DNA of 64,000 nt from Streptomyces sp. Tue6028. GTDB lineage: Bacteria; Actinomycetota; Actinomycetes; Streptomycetales; Streptomycetaceae. Shown here in pieces: positions 15,988-24,995 of the stretch. How positions within the stretch are numbered: position 1 is the stretch's first letter; each line of letters begins with the position of its first letter. The stretch spans positions 171,530 through 235,529 of the forward strand of contig NZ_MLCE01000013.1 of assembly GCF_002300165.1 (NCBI RefSeq), given 5' to 3'. The position numbers and the translations under genes were made by a program. The notes under the pieces were generated by a model. The model was not told the origin of the DNA and ran no database searches. It saw only the letters and a program-made list of their open reading frames with translations.

Positions 15988-18710
15988 GCGGTCGCTCCCC
16001 CGACGACGCGCCGCGCGATGAGCTTGCCGAGCTCCCACAGCGCCAGCAGCACGAGCGGCGGCACCAGCGTCCACGCGAACTGCTCCAGGTCGAGCTCGGT
16101 GGTCCCCAGCAGCCGCCGGAAGGCGTCCATCTGAGTGACCAGCACGGCGAGGACGAACTCCACGAGCATCGCCCGGTTCATCTGCTTGCTGTCGAAGCTG
16201 GCCGTGGTCAGGACCGTCTCCGTCTCGCTGCGGCACTCCAGCGCGGCCACGATCAGACAGAGCGCGAAGGTCGTGAACGCCATCGACTGGCCGACGGCGA
16301 CGCTGTCGAAGTGCGACTCGCCGAGCTTGATCAGGGCGAGCAGACCGATGGTGATCGCCAGCCCGGAGAGCCCGACCGTGATCATCACGCTCCGGGTCAG
16401 CACGGGCTCGCCCCGCGGTCGCGGCCGTCGCGCCATCAGTCCGGGACTCTGCTGGTCGAAGCCGAGCGCGAAGCCGAAGGCGGCGTTGACGAAGAAGTGG
16501 ATCCACAGCACCTGCGCCGGGGTGAAGGGCTCACCGGCGGCGATGTTGAACAGGGTCGCGCCGAGGAACGTCAGCACGAACACGACGAGCAGGACCAGCA
16601 CGAAGCGGATGTACTTCGTGAGGTTGTCGTAGATCTTGCGGCCCTGCTCGACGGCGAACACGATCGTCGCGAAGTTGTCGTCGGCCAGCACCATGCGCCC
16701 GGCGTTCTTGGCGACCTCGGTACCGGACCCCATGGAGATCCCCACGTCGGCCGCCTTGATGGCCGGCGCGTCGTTCACCCCGTCGCCGGTCATGGCCACC
16801 ACATGGCCCTTCTTCTTCAGCGTGTCGGCGAGCAGCACCTTGTGCTCGGGGGCCACCCGGCCGACCACACCGATGTCCTCGATCCGGGCGAGCCGCTCGC
16901 TCTCGTCCAGGGCGGCGAAGTCCGCGCCGAGCACGGCCTCCCCCTCGATCCCCAGCTGCCGGGCGATGGCGGCGCCCGTGACGACGTCGTCGCCCGTCAC
17001 CATCCGGACCCGGATGTGGGCGGCCTGCGCGTCGGCCACCGCCGCCCGCGCCTCCTCCCGCGGCGGGTCGACCATGCCGACCAGACTCGTCATCTGGAGG
17101 TCCGTGACGTAACCGAGCAGATCGCCGGCGGGATCGAACGCGGCGGGATCGAGGTCGCGCCGCGCGGCGGCCATCACCCGCAGCCCCTCGCCCCCCATGC
17201 GTTCGATGTGCGTCTGGGCCTTGCGCTGCGCCTCTTCGTTCCACGGCACGGCCGCGCCCTGCGCCAGGGCGGTGGCCGACCGTTCCATCACCGCGGGCGC
17301 CGCTCCCTTCACGAAGCACCGCACGACCGGGCGGCCGTCGGCGTCCGTGGCCGAGTTGAAGGTGGCCATCAGCTTGTACGACGGGTCGAAGGGCAGCGTG
17401 GCCAGCCGGGGCAGCCGCTGCCGGGTGGCCTCCACGTCCACCCCTGCCTTGTGGCCGAGGACCAGCAGCGCGCCCTCGGTGGGGTCGCCGACCACCGCGC
17501 CGTCGACGAGGCGCGCGTCGTTGGCGACCAGGTACGGCAGGATCGCGTCCCCGAGGTCGGGTGAGCTGCCGACGGCGTGATGGATCCTGCCCTCCAGGCC
17601 GTACCCGGTGCCCGAGACGGTGTAGCGGTCGCCCGGATCGATCAGCTCCACGGCGGTCATCTGGTTCATCGTGAGCGTGCCGGTCTTGTCGGAGTTGATG
17701 GCCGAGGTGAAGCCCAGGGACTCCACCGACGGCAGGTCCTTGACGATGGCCTCGCGCCGCGCGAGGTCGACCGCACCGATCGACAGGATGGTCTGGGTGA
17801 CCGTGGGCAGGGCCTCCGGGATGGCGGCGATCGCCAGCGACACGGCGCTCACGAACAGCACGTCCCACGCGGTGCCGCGGCTGCGGCCCAGGACGAACAT
17901 CACGATCATGGTGAGCCCGGCGGCGCCCGTGATCCACAGGGTGAGGCGGTCCAGCTCGCGGGTGAGCGGCGAGGCCTCCCGGTGCGTCGCCGACAGCATC
18001 CCCGAGATCCGGCCGAGCTCGGTGTCGGCTCCCGTGGCCGTGACGATCACCGTTCCGCTGCCGTGCGTGACCGGGGTGTTCATGAACGCCATGTTCGTCC
18101 GGTCGCCGGGTCCCAGATCCTTCCCGGCCAGGCGTCCGGTGTCCTTGGCGGCGGGCACGCTCTCCCCCGTCAGCGCCGACTCGTCGATCTGCAGCGCGTT
18201 GGCCGCGACGATCCGGCCGTCGGCGGGCACCTCGTCCCCCGCGGCGATGAGCACCACGTCGCCGACGACGACCTCCTCCGCCGGGACCTCGGACTCCGTT
18301 CCGTCCCTGCGCACCCGGGCGGTCGCCTTCATCATCGACTTGAGCGCGTTCATGGCGCTCTCCGCCTTGCCCTCCTGGCGCATCCCGACGACCGCGTTGA
18401 GCACCGTCAGGAGAAGCAGCAGAACCCCTGTGCTCCACTCCTTGATCACCAGGGACACCACGGCGGCGGCCACCAGCACCAGCTGCATGTAGCTGCGGTA
18501 CTGCGCGAGGTAGCGGCGCCAGCCCGGGAGGGGTTTCTCCTCCGGCAGGGCGTTCGGACCGTTCGCCCGGAGGACCTCCGCCGCCCGCGCCGAGGGGAGC
18601 CCCACGGCCGGGTCGACGTCGAAGGCGGCGGCGACCTCCTCCGGCGCACTCGTGTACCAGGTCCGGCCGTCGCCCGTCGGCTCGTGCGGAGCCTCTGTCT
18701 GCGCGGTCAT
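15975..18710 (-). CDS. P-type cation-transporting ATPase (Ca2+/PMA-type)
   Basis: 911 residues with full P2-type architecture: cation ATPase N-domain, A domain with LTGESVPAAKDT, TM4 PEALP, phosphorylation site DKTGTLTMNQ, N domain, and hinge TGDGVNDAPAIKAADVGISMG, then six C-terminal helices. This pattern fits Ca2+-transporting ATPases or related Na+/H+ pumps of the plasma membrane. Ion specificity is not settled by sequence. A pair of hydrophobic helices at about residues 75-115 precedes the A domain. The C-terminus reaches into the 23-bp tandem repeats. PPK2 is encoded 66 bases upstream in the same direction. Confidence 0.93.
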   Translation of the reverse strand: MTAQTEAPHEPTGDGRTWYTSAPEEVAAAFDVDPAVGLPSARAAEVLRANGPNALPEEKPLPGWRRYLAQYRSYMQLVLVAAAVVSLVIKEWSTGVLLLLLTVLNAVVGMRQEGKAESAMNALKSMMKATARVRRDGTESEVPAEEVVVGDVVLIAAGDEVPADGRIVAANALQIDESALTGESVPAAKDTGRLAGKDLGPGDRTNMAFMNTPVTHGSGTVIVTATGADTELGRISGMLSATHREASPLTRELDRLTLWITGAAGLTMIVMFVLGRSRGTAWDVLFVSAVSLAIAAIPEALPTVTQTILSIGAVDLARREAIVKDLPSVESLGFTSAINSDKTGTLTMNQMTAVELIDPGDRYTVSGTGYGLEGRIHHAVGSSPDLGDAILPYLVANDARLVDGAVVGDPTEGALLVLGHKAGVDVEATRQRLPRLATLPFDPSYKLMATFNSATDADGRPVVRCFVKGAAPAVMERSATALAQGAAVPWNEEAQRKAQTHIERMGGEGLRVMAAARRDLDPAAFDPAGDLLGYVTDLQMTSLVGMVDPPREEARAAVADAQAAHIRVRMVTGDDVVTGAAIARQLGIEGEAVLGADFAALDESERLARIEDIGVVGRVAPEHKVLLADTLKKKGHVVAMTGDGVNDAPAIKAADVGISMGSGTEVAKNAGRMVLADDNFATIVFAVEQGRKIYDNLTKYIRFVLVLLVVFVLTFLGATLFNIAAGEPFTPAQVLWIHFFVNAAFGFALGFDQQSPGLMARRPRPRGEPVLTRSVMITVGLSGLAITIGLLALIKLGESHFDSVAVGQSMAFTTFALCLIVAALECRSETETVLTTASFDSKQMNRAMLVEFVLAVLVTQMDAFRRLLGTTELDLEQFAWTLVPPLVLLALWELGKLIARRVVGGATAGRA

Positions 18711-18776
18711 CCCCGTGCCTCCGATCCGGCCCGCTCGGCCCGAGTGCTGTCCGCCCCCTCGGTGCTCCCCGCCCCC

Positions 18777-19775
18777 TCAGCCCTTGCCGCCCCCGCGCTT
18801 CCGCTTGCCGCCGCCCTTGGCCCTGCGGGCCCGCTTCGCGGCCTCGGCGGCGTACGGATCGCGGGGCTCGCCCTCCGGCGCCTCCCGCTCCAGCTCACGT
18901 CTCACCTCGGCCAGCTCCCGGCGTGTTCGGGCGCTGACGTGCGGGTACTGCGGGTCGATGTCCATCAGGGTGTGCGCCAGGACGGCCGCGGCGCAGACGC
19001 GCGCGAACCACTTGCGGTCGGCGGGCACGACGTACCAGGGCGCCCACTCCGTACTCGTGGCGGACAGCATCTGCGAGAACGCCCGCTGGTAGTCGTCCCA
19101 CCGGGCGCGCTCCCGGACGTCCGCCGAGGAGAACTTCCAGTTCCGCTCGGGCACGTCGATGCGTTTGAGGAAGCGGAGGCGCTGCTCCTCCTTCGACAGG
19201 TTCAGGAACACCTTCACGACCTTGAAGCCGTTGTCGCACAGGTAGTGCTCCCAGTCGTTGATCTCGCGGTAGCGCCGCTCCCACACGTCAGGACCGCGGG
19301 CCGACTCCGGCAGCTTCTGCCGGTCGAGGTTCTCGGGGTGCACCCGCACCACCAGGACCTCTTCGTAGTGGGACCGGTTGAAGATGCCGATCTCCCCGCG
19401 CCGGGGCAGCTCGCGGGTGTAGCGCCAGAGGAAGTCGTGGTCCAGCTCCTCGGCCGAGGGCACTTTGAACCCGGCCACCCGCACGCCCTGGGGATTGATG
19501 CCGCTCATCACATGGCGGATCGTTCCGTCCTTGCCGCCGGCGTCCAGTGCCTGGAGGCACATGAGCACCCCGTACGTGTCCTGGGCGGCCAGCCGCCGCT
19601 GGTAGTCGGCGAGCAACTCGACGCCCTCGCGGAGCAGTTCGACGCCGTCCTTCTTCTTCCGGATGCCCGCCTTGTACCCGGGGTCGAAGTCCTTGGCCAG
19701 ATGCACCTTCGTACCGGGCTCGACCCTCAGTGGCCTGATGAACTCCGCAATGCGTTCGGCCCTGTCCTCGGCCAT
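18777..19775 (-). CDS. ppk2: PPK2-family polyphosphate:nucleotide phosphotransferase
   Basis: 332 residues from an ATG chosen because it begins the conserved region (MAEDRAERIAEFIRPLRV); an upstream extension lacks conservation. Walker A-like ALDAGGKDGTIRHVMSG, then NRSHYEEVLVVRVHPE and the lid arginines in LSKEEQRLRFLKR, are hallmarks of PPK2. The enzyme transfers phosphate between polyphosphate and nucleotides (NDP/NMP). The C-terminal tail is Lys/Arg/Gly-rich (KRARRAKGGGKRKRGGG), probably for polyanion binding. It precedes the ATPase gene and follows the SDR gene, all on the minus strand. Confidence 0.93.
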   Translation of the reverse strand: MAEDRAERIAEFIRPLRVEPGTKVHLAKDFDPGYKAGIRKKKDGVELLREGVELLADYQRRLAAQDTYGVLMCLQALDAGGKDGTIRHVMSGINPQGVRVAGFKVPSAEELDHDFLWRYTRELPRRGEIGIFNRSHYEEVLVVRVHPENLDRQKLPESARGPDVWERRYREINDWEHYLCDNGFKVVKVFLNLSKEEQRLRFLKRIDVPERNWKFSSADVRERARWDDYQRAFSQMLSATSTEWAPWYVVPADRKWFARVCAAAVLAHTLMDIDPQYPHVSARTRRELAEVRRELEREAPEGEPRDPYAAEAAKRARRAKGGGKRKRGGGKG

Positions 19776-19946
19776 CACCGCACGCCCTCTCGTCGCCCGG
19801 CCCGCGGCGCCTCGGGGCGCCCGCTCGTCGTGCACCAGCAGCTTCCGCCCGGCCCGGACGCCGGGGCTTCACCCTCCGTGGGTGATTCACGCCCCGCCGT
19901 GCCCTGCGAAGAGGTCCGGGGCCCGGCCCCGGACACTGCGGTCCCC

Positions 19947-20711
19947 TCAGTGCGGCAGGAGCTGCTGGCCTCCGTCGATGTCGTACGTGGCCCCGGTGAG
20001 CGCGTCGTTGCGCATGAGGTGCACGGCCAGGGCGGCGACGTCGGCCGGACCGACGACGCGTCCGATGGGGAGCCTGGAACGCAGGTCCTCACGCCGGGCT
20101 TCCAGCTGATCGCCCAGGAGCGAGGCCGACAGGGGGGTGTCGACGAACCCGGCGGCGATGAGGTTGACCCGGATCGGCGCGAGTTCGAGCGCCAGGTTGG
20201 CGACGAGGGCGGGCAGCGCCGCGGTCATCGCGGAGACGACGGCCAGGCCGACGCCGGGACGCCGGCCGCCGGTGCCGCCGATGAACACGAGCGTGCCTCC
20301 GGCTCTGACCTTGTCACGGCTGTGCAGGGCGATCCCGAGCGTGAGGGCGAGGCGGTCGCCGAACTCGCGGCGGGCCGCGTCGAGGTCCAGCTCCGCCAGC
20401 GGCGCGTACGAAGGGCTGCCGGCGGTGACCATCACATGGTCGACCGGGCCGGGCAGATCGTGGAAGAACCGCGCCACGCTATCGCTGTCGGCGGCGTCGA
20501 ACGCCGCCGTGCTCACGGCGTCCAGCTCCTCGGCGGCCTGCCGCAGCCGTTCGGGGTCGCGGCCCACCAGGACCACCTGCCCGCCGTCCGCGCGGACCTG
20601 GCGCGCGGTCTCCCGTCCGATGCCCGAGCTGCCGCCGATCACGACGACGGTCCGGCCGTCGAGACCGGGCCGTCCGCCGGTGCCGGGAACACCGGCCGTG
20701 CCGCCCGTCAT
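19947..20711 (-). CDS. Short-chain dehydrogenase/reductase (SDR)
   Basis: 254 residues; ATG with GGAGGTG upstream. VVVIGGSSGIGRETARQV is the TGxxxGIG-type NAD(P)-binding loop, followed by VLVGRDPERL. The usual Ser-Tyr-Lys catalytic triad is not obvious: the segment where YxxxK is expected reads AVVSAMTAALPALVANLALEL, with no Tyr or Lys. LIAAGFVDTPLSA and GATYDIDGGQQLL are the usual C-terminal motifs. It may therefore be an atypical SDR binding NAD(P) without classical catalysis. Substrate unknown. Confidence 0.85.
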   Translation of the reverse strand: MTGGTAGVPGTGGRPGLDGRTVVVIGGSSGIGRETARQVRADGGQVVLVGRDPERLRQAAEELDAVSTAAFDAADSDSVARFFHDLPGPVDHVMVTAGSPSYAPLAELDLDAARREFGDRLALTLGIALHSRDKVRAGGTLVFIGGTGGRRPGVGLAVVSAMTAALPALVANLALELAPIRVNLIAAGFVDTPLSASLLGDQLEARREDLRSRLPIGRVVGPADVAALAVHLMRNDALTGATYDIDGGQQLLPH

Positions 20712-20814
20712 GCGCACCTCCAGGTGTCGGTCACCGATCCCATGGTGGTGGCGCCCTCCCTTGATCGCCCGCCGGCCGGCGACCGCGACCGCGCCGCCGC
20801 TCCCGGCGGACGGC

Positions 20815-21225
20815 TCACGCCCCGGCCTCGCCGTGCGGCCAGTGCGCGAGACCGTCGGCGGACGGGGCCTCGACCGTCGCCTCCTCCGGCGAGACGTAGA
20901 AGTCGTAGGCGTCGTGGAGGCCGCTGATCTCGAAGACCTTGAGCAACCGGCCGGAGGGGCAGGCGATCCGCAGCGAACCCTCCCGCTCCCGGATGCGCTT
21001 CGTGCTGGCCACGACCGTCCCCAGCCCGACGGAGTCCAGGAACGGCACGAAGCACAGGTCCAGGACGAAGTGTCGGTGGCCCTCGCCGAGCAGTTCCACC
21101 ACCGCCTGCCGGATCCCGGGCGAGGTGTGGACGTCGATCTCGCCGTCGACCTCGAGCACGGTCCAGCCGTTGACCACGTCGTAGCTGATGGCCATGCGCT
21201 CGCTGCGGATGATGCTCGTTCGCAT
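20815..21225 (-). CDS. STAS-domain anti-anti-sigma factor
   Basis: 136 residues starting MRTSIIRSERMAISYDVV. The start was chosen because AGAAGAGGG lies 6 bases upstream; another ATG two codons earlier overlaps that site. The STAS core is intact: GWTVLEVDGEIDVHTSPGIR, FVLDLCFVPFLDSVGLGTVV with the Ser in DSVG that is normally phosphorylated by an anti-sigma kinase, and a C-terminal ISGLHDAYDFY. It should bind an RsbW-type kinase and release a sigma factor when dephosphorylated. Encoded 163 bases downstream of the permease-SpoIIE-HATPase fusion, which supplies both a phosphatase and a kinase-like domain. Confidence 0.9.
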   Translation of the reverse strand: MRTSIIRSERMAISYDVVNGWTVLEVDGEIDVHTSPGIRQAVVELLGEGHRHFVLDLCFVPFLDSVGLGTVVASTKRIREREGSLRIACPSGRLLKVFEISGLHDAYDFYVSPEEATVEAPSADGLAHWPHGEAGA

Positions 21226-21388
21226 GGCCATCCCTCTTCTCGTCCTCCGGACGGCACAGGGTGCCCGGCGCGGCACCCGGCACAGGCACACGCAGGTGCG
21301 TGCGGCCGCGTGCAGACAGGGCTGACTCCACTCCAAGCCGCGCGGGCGCTGATCGCAAGTCGGGAACGCCGATCACGTGTGGCGGGGG

Positions 21389-24037
21389 CTACCCCTCGTC
21401 CGCCGGCGGCAGGTCCTGCTCGGTCCAGATCGTCTTGCCGGTGGGCGTGTAGCGCGTGCCCCAGTGGTGGGTCATCTGCGCGATGATGAACAGGCCCCGG
21501 CCGCCCTCGTCGTCGCTCGCGGCATGCCGCAGGTTGGGTGTGGTGTGGCCGGTGTCGGACACCTCGCAGATCAGGGTCCGGTCGCGGATCAGGCACACCT
21601 GGATCGGGCCGCCGACGTAGCGGATGGCGTTGGTGACCAGCTCGCTGACGATGAGTTCGGTGGTGAACGTCAGGTCGTCCAGCCCCCAGTCGCGGAGCTG
21701 TTTGCTGACAGCGGTGCGGATGGTGGCCACCGCCGCCGGGTCCGGGGGCAGCTCCCACTGGGTGAACTGGTTCCGGTCGAGCAGGCGCGTACGGGCCAGG
21801 AGCAGCGTCGCGTCCTCGTCCACCGGCCCCGGCAGCAGCGCGGTCACCGCCCGGTCGCACAGCTCGTCCAGGGACGCGGTGCTGTCGGCGAGGGCCTCGG
21901 ACAGCTGTGCGAGGCCGGCGTCACGGCTGTCGGCCGCCTGGAGGAGACCACCCGTGAAGAGGGCGACGAGACTGCCCGCCGGGAGGTCCAGCTCCTTGCT
22001 CTGGTAGGGCGGGCCGCCGAACCCCAGCTGTGGTCCGGGCGGCAGCTCCGGATAGTGCACGACGCCCTTGTGCGGTTCGACGACCGCCAGCACCGACTCC
22101 CCGGCCCGTGCCAGGCTGCACTTCCCCGTGACGGGGTCGTACACCGCGTACAGGCACGTCACGCCGAGGGCGGCGTCGGCCGGCATCCTCAGATGGCCCC
22201 GGCCGTGGCCGTCCCGGCGCCGCTCGTGTTCGGTCTGCTCGACCAGGTCGTCCAGGCGGGACAGCAGCTCGTCCGGGCTCAGGTCCAGCCGGGCCAGGAC
22301 GCGCACCCCGGTGCGCAGACGCCCCATGGTGGCCGCGGCGCGCAGGCCGTGGCCGAGCACGTCCCCCACGACCAGGCCGATCCGGGTTCCCGACAGGGGA
22401 ATGACGTCGTACCAGTCGCCGCCCACCCCGCTTCCGCTGTCGGCGGGCAGGTAGCGGCTCGCCGCGTCGAGGGCGGTGTGCCGCGGCAGGCGGCGCGGCA
22501 GCAGACTCCGCTGGAGTCTGAGGGTCACCGCATGGCCGCGGGTGACCACAGGCATCAACAGGAAACCGAGCAGCAGGGCGCCCAGGCCCACGACGGTGAC
22601 CCCGCCGGTCGGCCCGATCAGCGGCAGGTCGACGCTGGTCGCGCCGTAGTCGGGGGCCGCGTAGACGATGGTGGCGTAGACGAACAGACAGAGCATGATC
22701 AGCCCGCCCAGCCCCGGCAGTACGCCCTTGAAGACGAAGTCCTTGGTGCTGCGGGTGAGGATCTTGCGGTAGTACCAGAGGCAGGCGAACCCGGTCAGCC
22801 CGTAGTGGAACGTGATCGCGAGGCCGACCGAGTCGATCGAGTCGGCCAGTACGTTCCCGCTGAAGGAGGTCAGCAGCACGAGCAGGGCGATGGAGACCGC
22901 GCCCATGCCGACGGTCGACCAGGTCGGGGTGAGGAACCGGCGGTGGACCCGGGCGAGCCGCGAGGGGAGGGCCTTGTGGACCGCCATGGAGAAGACGGTC
23001 CTGGCCAGCGGCAGGATGGTGGTCTGGGTGGAGGCCAGTGCCGAGGTCAGCACCATCAGGACCAGCAGGCTCGTCAGGACGATTCCCGCGTCCTCGTTCC
23101 CGAAGACGGCCGCGCCGAGTCCGGAGAACACGTCGTCCGAGTTCCCGGAGTTGCCCAGCCCGATGCCCGAGGAACCGATCCCGGCGTAGGCCTGCGCGGA
23201 GGTGGTCACCAGCGCGTACATGATCAGCAGCAGTACGGTCGACATGACCGCGGCGCGTCCGGGGATACGGGTGCTGTCGACTGTCTCCTCGTTGATCGAG
23301 ACCGCGGTGTCCCAGCCCCAGTAGATGAAGACGCCCGCCAGGAGGCCCGACGTCAGGGCCTTCACGGACGACACCTCGAAGGGGTTGAACCAGGAGGCGG
23401 AGACGTGGATCGCCGTCGGTGGGGCGTCGGTGTAGGCCCTGACCAGTGCGGCGACGGCGAAGACGACCAGCATCCCCACTTCGAGGCACAGCAGCCAGCG
23501 CTGGACGGCGGCCGAGAACTCGATGCCGATGTAGCAGACCACGGTCATCACGGCGATCCAGACGATGCCCGCGACCGTGGTCCACAGCCGGTCCTCCGCC
23601 AGCTCGTCCAGACCCACCAGCCGGAAGCTGTAGATACCGGCGATCTCGGCGAGGCTCGCCATCACGATGACGTTGGCGACGATGATGCCCCAGCCGCCCA
23701 TCCAGCCGGTGCGGGGACCGAAGGCGCGGGTCGCCCAGGTGAAGGTGGTGCCGCAGTCCGCGTTGCTCGCGTTGAGCTCCCGGAAGGCGTACGCGATCAG
23801 CAGCATCGGGACGAACGCCAGCATGGTGACGATCGGGGCCTGGAGACCGACCGCCGCCACGATGAGGCCGAGCGTCGCGGCGAGGCTGTAGGCCGGAGCG
23901 GTGGAGGCCAGCCCGATGACCACCGAGGAGAACATGCCGAGGGCGTCGTTCTTGAGCCCTTTTTGGCCGGCCCCCGTCCCGGGTGCGGGGCGGCCGGGGG
24001 GCCCGGCTCCGCCGAAGTGCCTCACACTTGATTCCAA
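21389..24037 (-). CDS. Amino-acid permease fused to SpoIIE phosphatase and HATPase domains
   Basis: 882 residues in one continuous frame. Residues about 25-495 are an APC-superfamily permease with about 12 membrane helices (GMFSSVVIGLASTAPAYSL, YWGWDTAVSINEET). Without a linker the chain continues at about 500 with the start of a SpoIIE-type PP2C domain (TLRLQRSLLPRRLP, GVGGDWYDVIPL, GLVVGDVLGHG, DEDATLLLAR). From about 755 it continues into an RsbW-like HATPase_c domain (ELIVSELVTNAIRY, EVSDTG, GGRGLFII). The PP2C motif usually written TDG reads TGG here, so one metal-ligand Asp is missing. It could couple substrate uptake or binding to control of the neighbouring STAS protein. The junction is within about ten residues of the last helix, which suggests a gene fusion. 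Confidence 0.9.
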   Translation of the reverse strand: MESSVRHFGGAGPPGRPAPGTGAGQKGLKNDALGMFSSVVIGLASTAPAYSLAATLGLIVAAVGLQAPIVTMLAFVPMLLIAYAFRELNASNADCGTTFTWATRAFGPRTGWMGGWGIIVANVIVMASLAEIAGIYSFRLVGLDELAEDRLWTTVAGIVWIAVMTVVCYIGIEFSAAVQRWLLCLEVGMLVVFAVAALVRAYTDAPPTAIHVSASWFNPFEVSSVKALTSGLLAGVFIYWGWDTAVSINEETVDSTRIPGRAAVMSTVLLLIMYALVTTSAQAYAGIGSSGIGLGNSGNSDDVFSGLGAAVFGNEDAGIVLTSLLVLMVLTSALASTQTTILPLARTVFSMAVHKALPSRLARVHRRFLTPTWSTVGMGAVSIALLVLLTSFSGNVLADSIDSVGLAITFHYGLTGFACLWYYRKILTRSTKDFVFKGVLPGLGGLIMLCLFVYATIVYAAPDYGATSVDLPLIGPTGGVTVVGLGALLLGFLLMPVVTRGHAVTLRLQRSLLPRRLPRHTALDAASRYLPADSGSGVGGDWYDVIPLSGTRIGLVVGDVLGHGLRAAATMGRLRTGVRVLARLDLSPDELLSRLDDLVEQTEHERRRDGHGRGHLRMPADAALGVTCLYAVYDPVTGKCSLARAGESVLAVVEPHKGVVHYPELPPGPQLGFGGPPYQSKELDLPAGSLVALFTGGLLQAADSRDAGLAQLSEALADSTASLDELCDRAVTALLPGPVDEDATLLLARTRLLDRNQFTQWELPPDPAAVATIRTAVSKQLRDWGLDDLTFTTELIVSELVTNAIRYVGGPIQVCLIRDRTLICEVSDTGHTTPNLRHAASDDEGGRGLFIIAQMTHHWGTRYTPTGKTIWTEQDLPPADEG

Positions 24038-24163
24038 CGCCGGGCCACGGCCCTCCGCAACAGCGGGGCGTCCGGAGGGCCGTACACCACGGAGCCCTCC
24101 GGACCCGGAAAGGGCTCATCAGGTCACTCGGCTCGGCGGAGAAGCCTGCCGTGGGGCTCGCGT

Positions 24164-24236
24164 CGCCTCCTGTCGTGAGGCTTGCACCGCCCCCTGTCGT
24201 GAGGCTTGCACCGCTGCCCCCTGTCGTGGGGTCTCG
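24164..24236. repeat. 24-bp tandem repeat, three units
   Basis: Units at 24164, 24188 and 24212 share CTGTCGTGAGGCTTGCAC or a close variant; the third has a 1-bp longer start and diverges at its end. A weaker related unit (GCCTGCCGTGGGGCTCG) lies just before at about 24145. The array is in the gap between the permease-fusion gene and the HAD gene. Confidence 0.7.
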
Positions 24237-24269
24237 TTCCGGGACCTCCTCCGCCGGTCACGCGGCGCG

Positions 24270-24995
24270 TCACGGCGCGCCCTCGCGGACCAGCCGCGGG
24301 CCCGAGGGCTCGGCGGCCCGCGGACCGGGACGGAGGTCCAGCATCCGGGTGAGCAGGGGAAGGGCGTCGGCCGCGCTGCGGGCCTGTGCCGTGGACAGCC
24401 GGGCCACATCGGCCGACAGGGTGGTGCCCGCGCGGGGGACGGCGAGGACGCGCATGCCGGCGGCGAACGCCGACCGGATGCCGTTCGCGGAGTCCTCCAC
24501 CGCCACGCAGTCCGAGGGCGGGACGCCGATCCCCGCCGCAGCGCGCAGGTAGGCGTCGGGAGCGGGTTTGCCGGAGGTCACGTCCTCGCCGCAGACGACG
24601 GCCCGCAACCGCGCCGCCAGGCCCAGCTCCGCCAGGATCGCCGCGACGTAGCGGCGCGGGCTGGCCGTGGCCACGGCGACCGGCCCGTGGCGACCGGCCT
24701 CACGGACGAGGTCCAGCGCTCCGGGCAGCGCCGGAACCCGGCCGGCCGCGCACTCGACGGCCATCGCTGCGGTACAGGTCTCCACCACCTCCGCGACGCC
24801 CGCCGCGCCGCCGCACAACCCCGCGACGTACGACGCCCAGCCGCCGTTGCCATGCAGCGCGGCGTCGTCCTCGGCTCGCCAGCGGTGCCCGTGCCGGGCG
24901 GCGAAGGCGGCGCACACCCGTCCCCACGCCGCACCGCTGTCGACCAGCGTGTCGTCCAGATCGAAGATCGTCGCTGCCCGTCGCACCGACGTCAC
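24270..24995 (-). CDS. HAD-family phosphatase (beta-phosphoglucomutase-like)
   Basis: 241 residues. HAD motifs are in order: IFDLDDTLVD (nucleophile Asp), ATASP (motif II), GKPAPDAYL (motif III Lys), and VAVEDSANGI (motif IV). A helical cap lies between motifs I and II. The start ATG overlaps the ribB stop (ATGA, 24992-24995), so the two are translationally coupled. Such HAD phosphatases can dephosphorylate the riboflavin intermediate ARPP, a step without a dedicated enzyme in many bacteria; the tight pairing with ribB makes that a reasonable hypothesis. A general sugar-phosphate phosphatase is the alternative. Confidence 0.88.
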   Translation of the reverse strand: MTSVRRAATIFDLDDTLVDSGAAWGRVCAAFAARHGHRWRAEDDAALHGNGGWASYVAGLCGGAAGVAEVVETCTAAMAVECAAGRVPALPGALDLVREAGRHGPVAVATASPRRYVAAILAELGLAARLRAVVCGEDVTSGKPAPDAYLRAAAGIGVPPSDCVAVEDSANGIRSAFAAGMRVLAVPRAGTTLSADVARLSTAQARSAADALPLLTRMLDLRPGPRAAEPSGPRLVREGAP

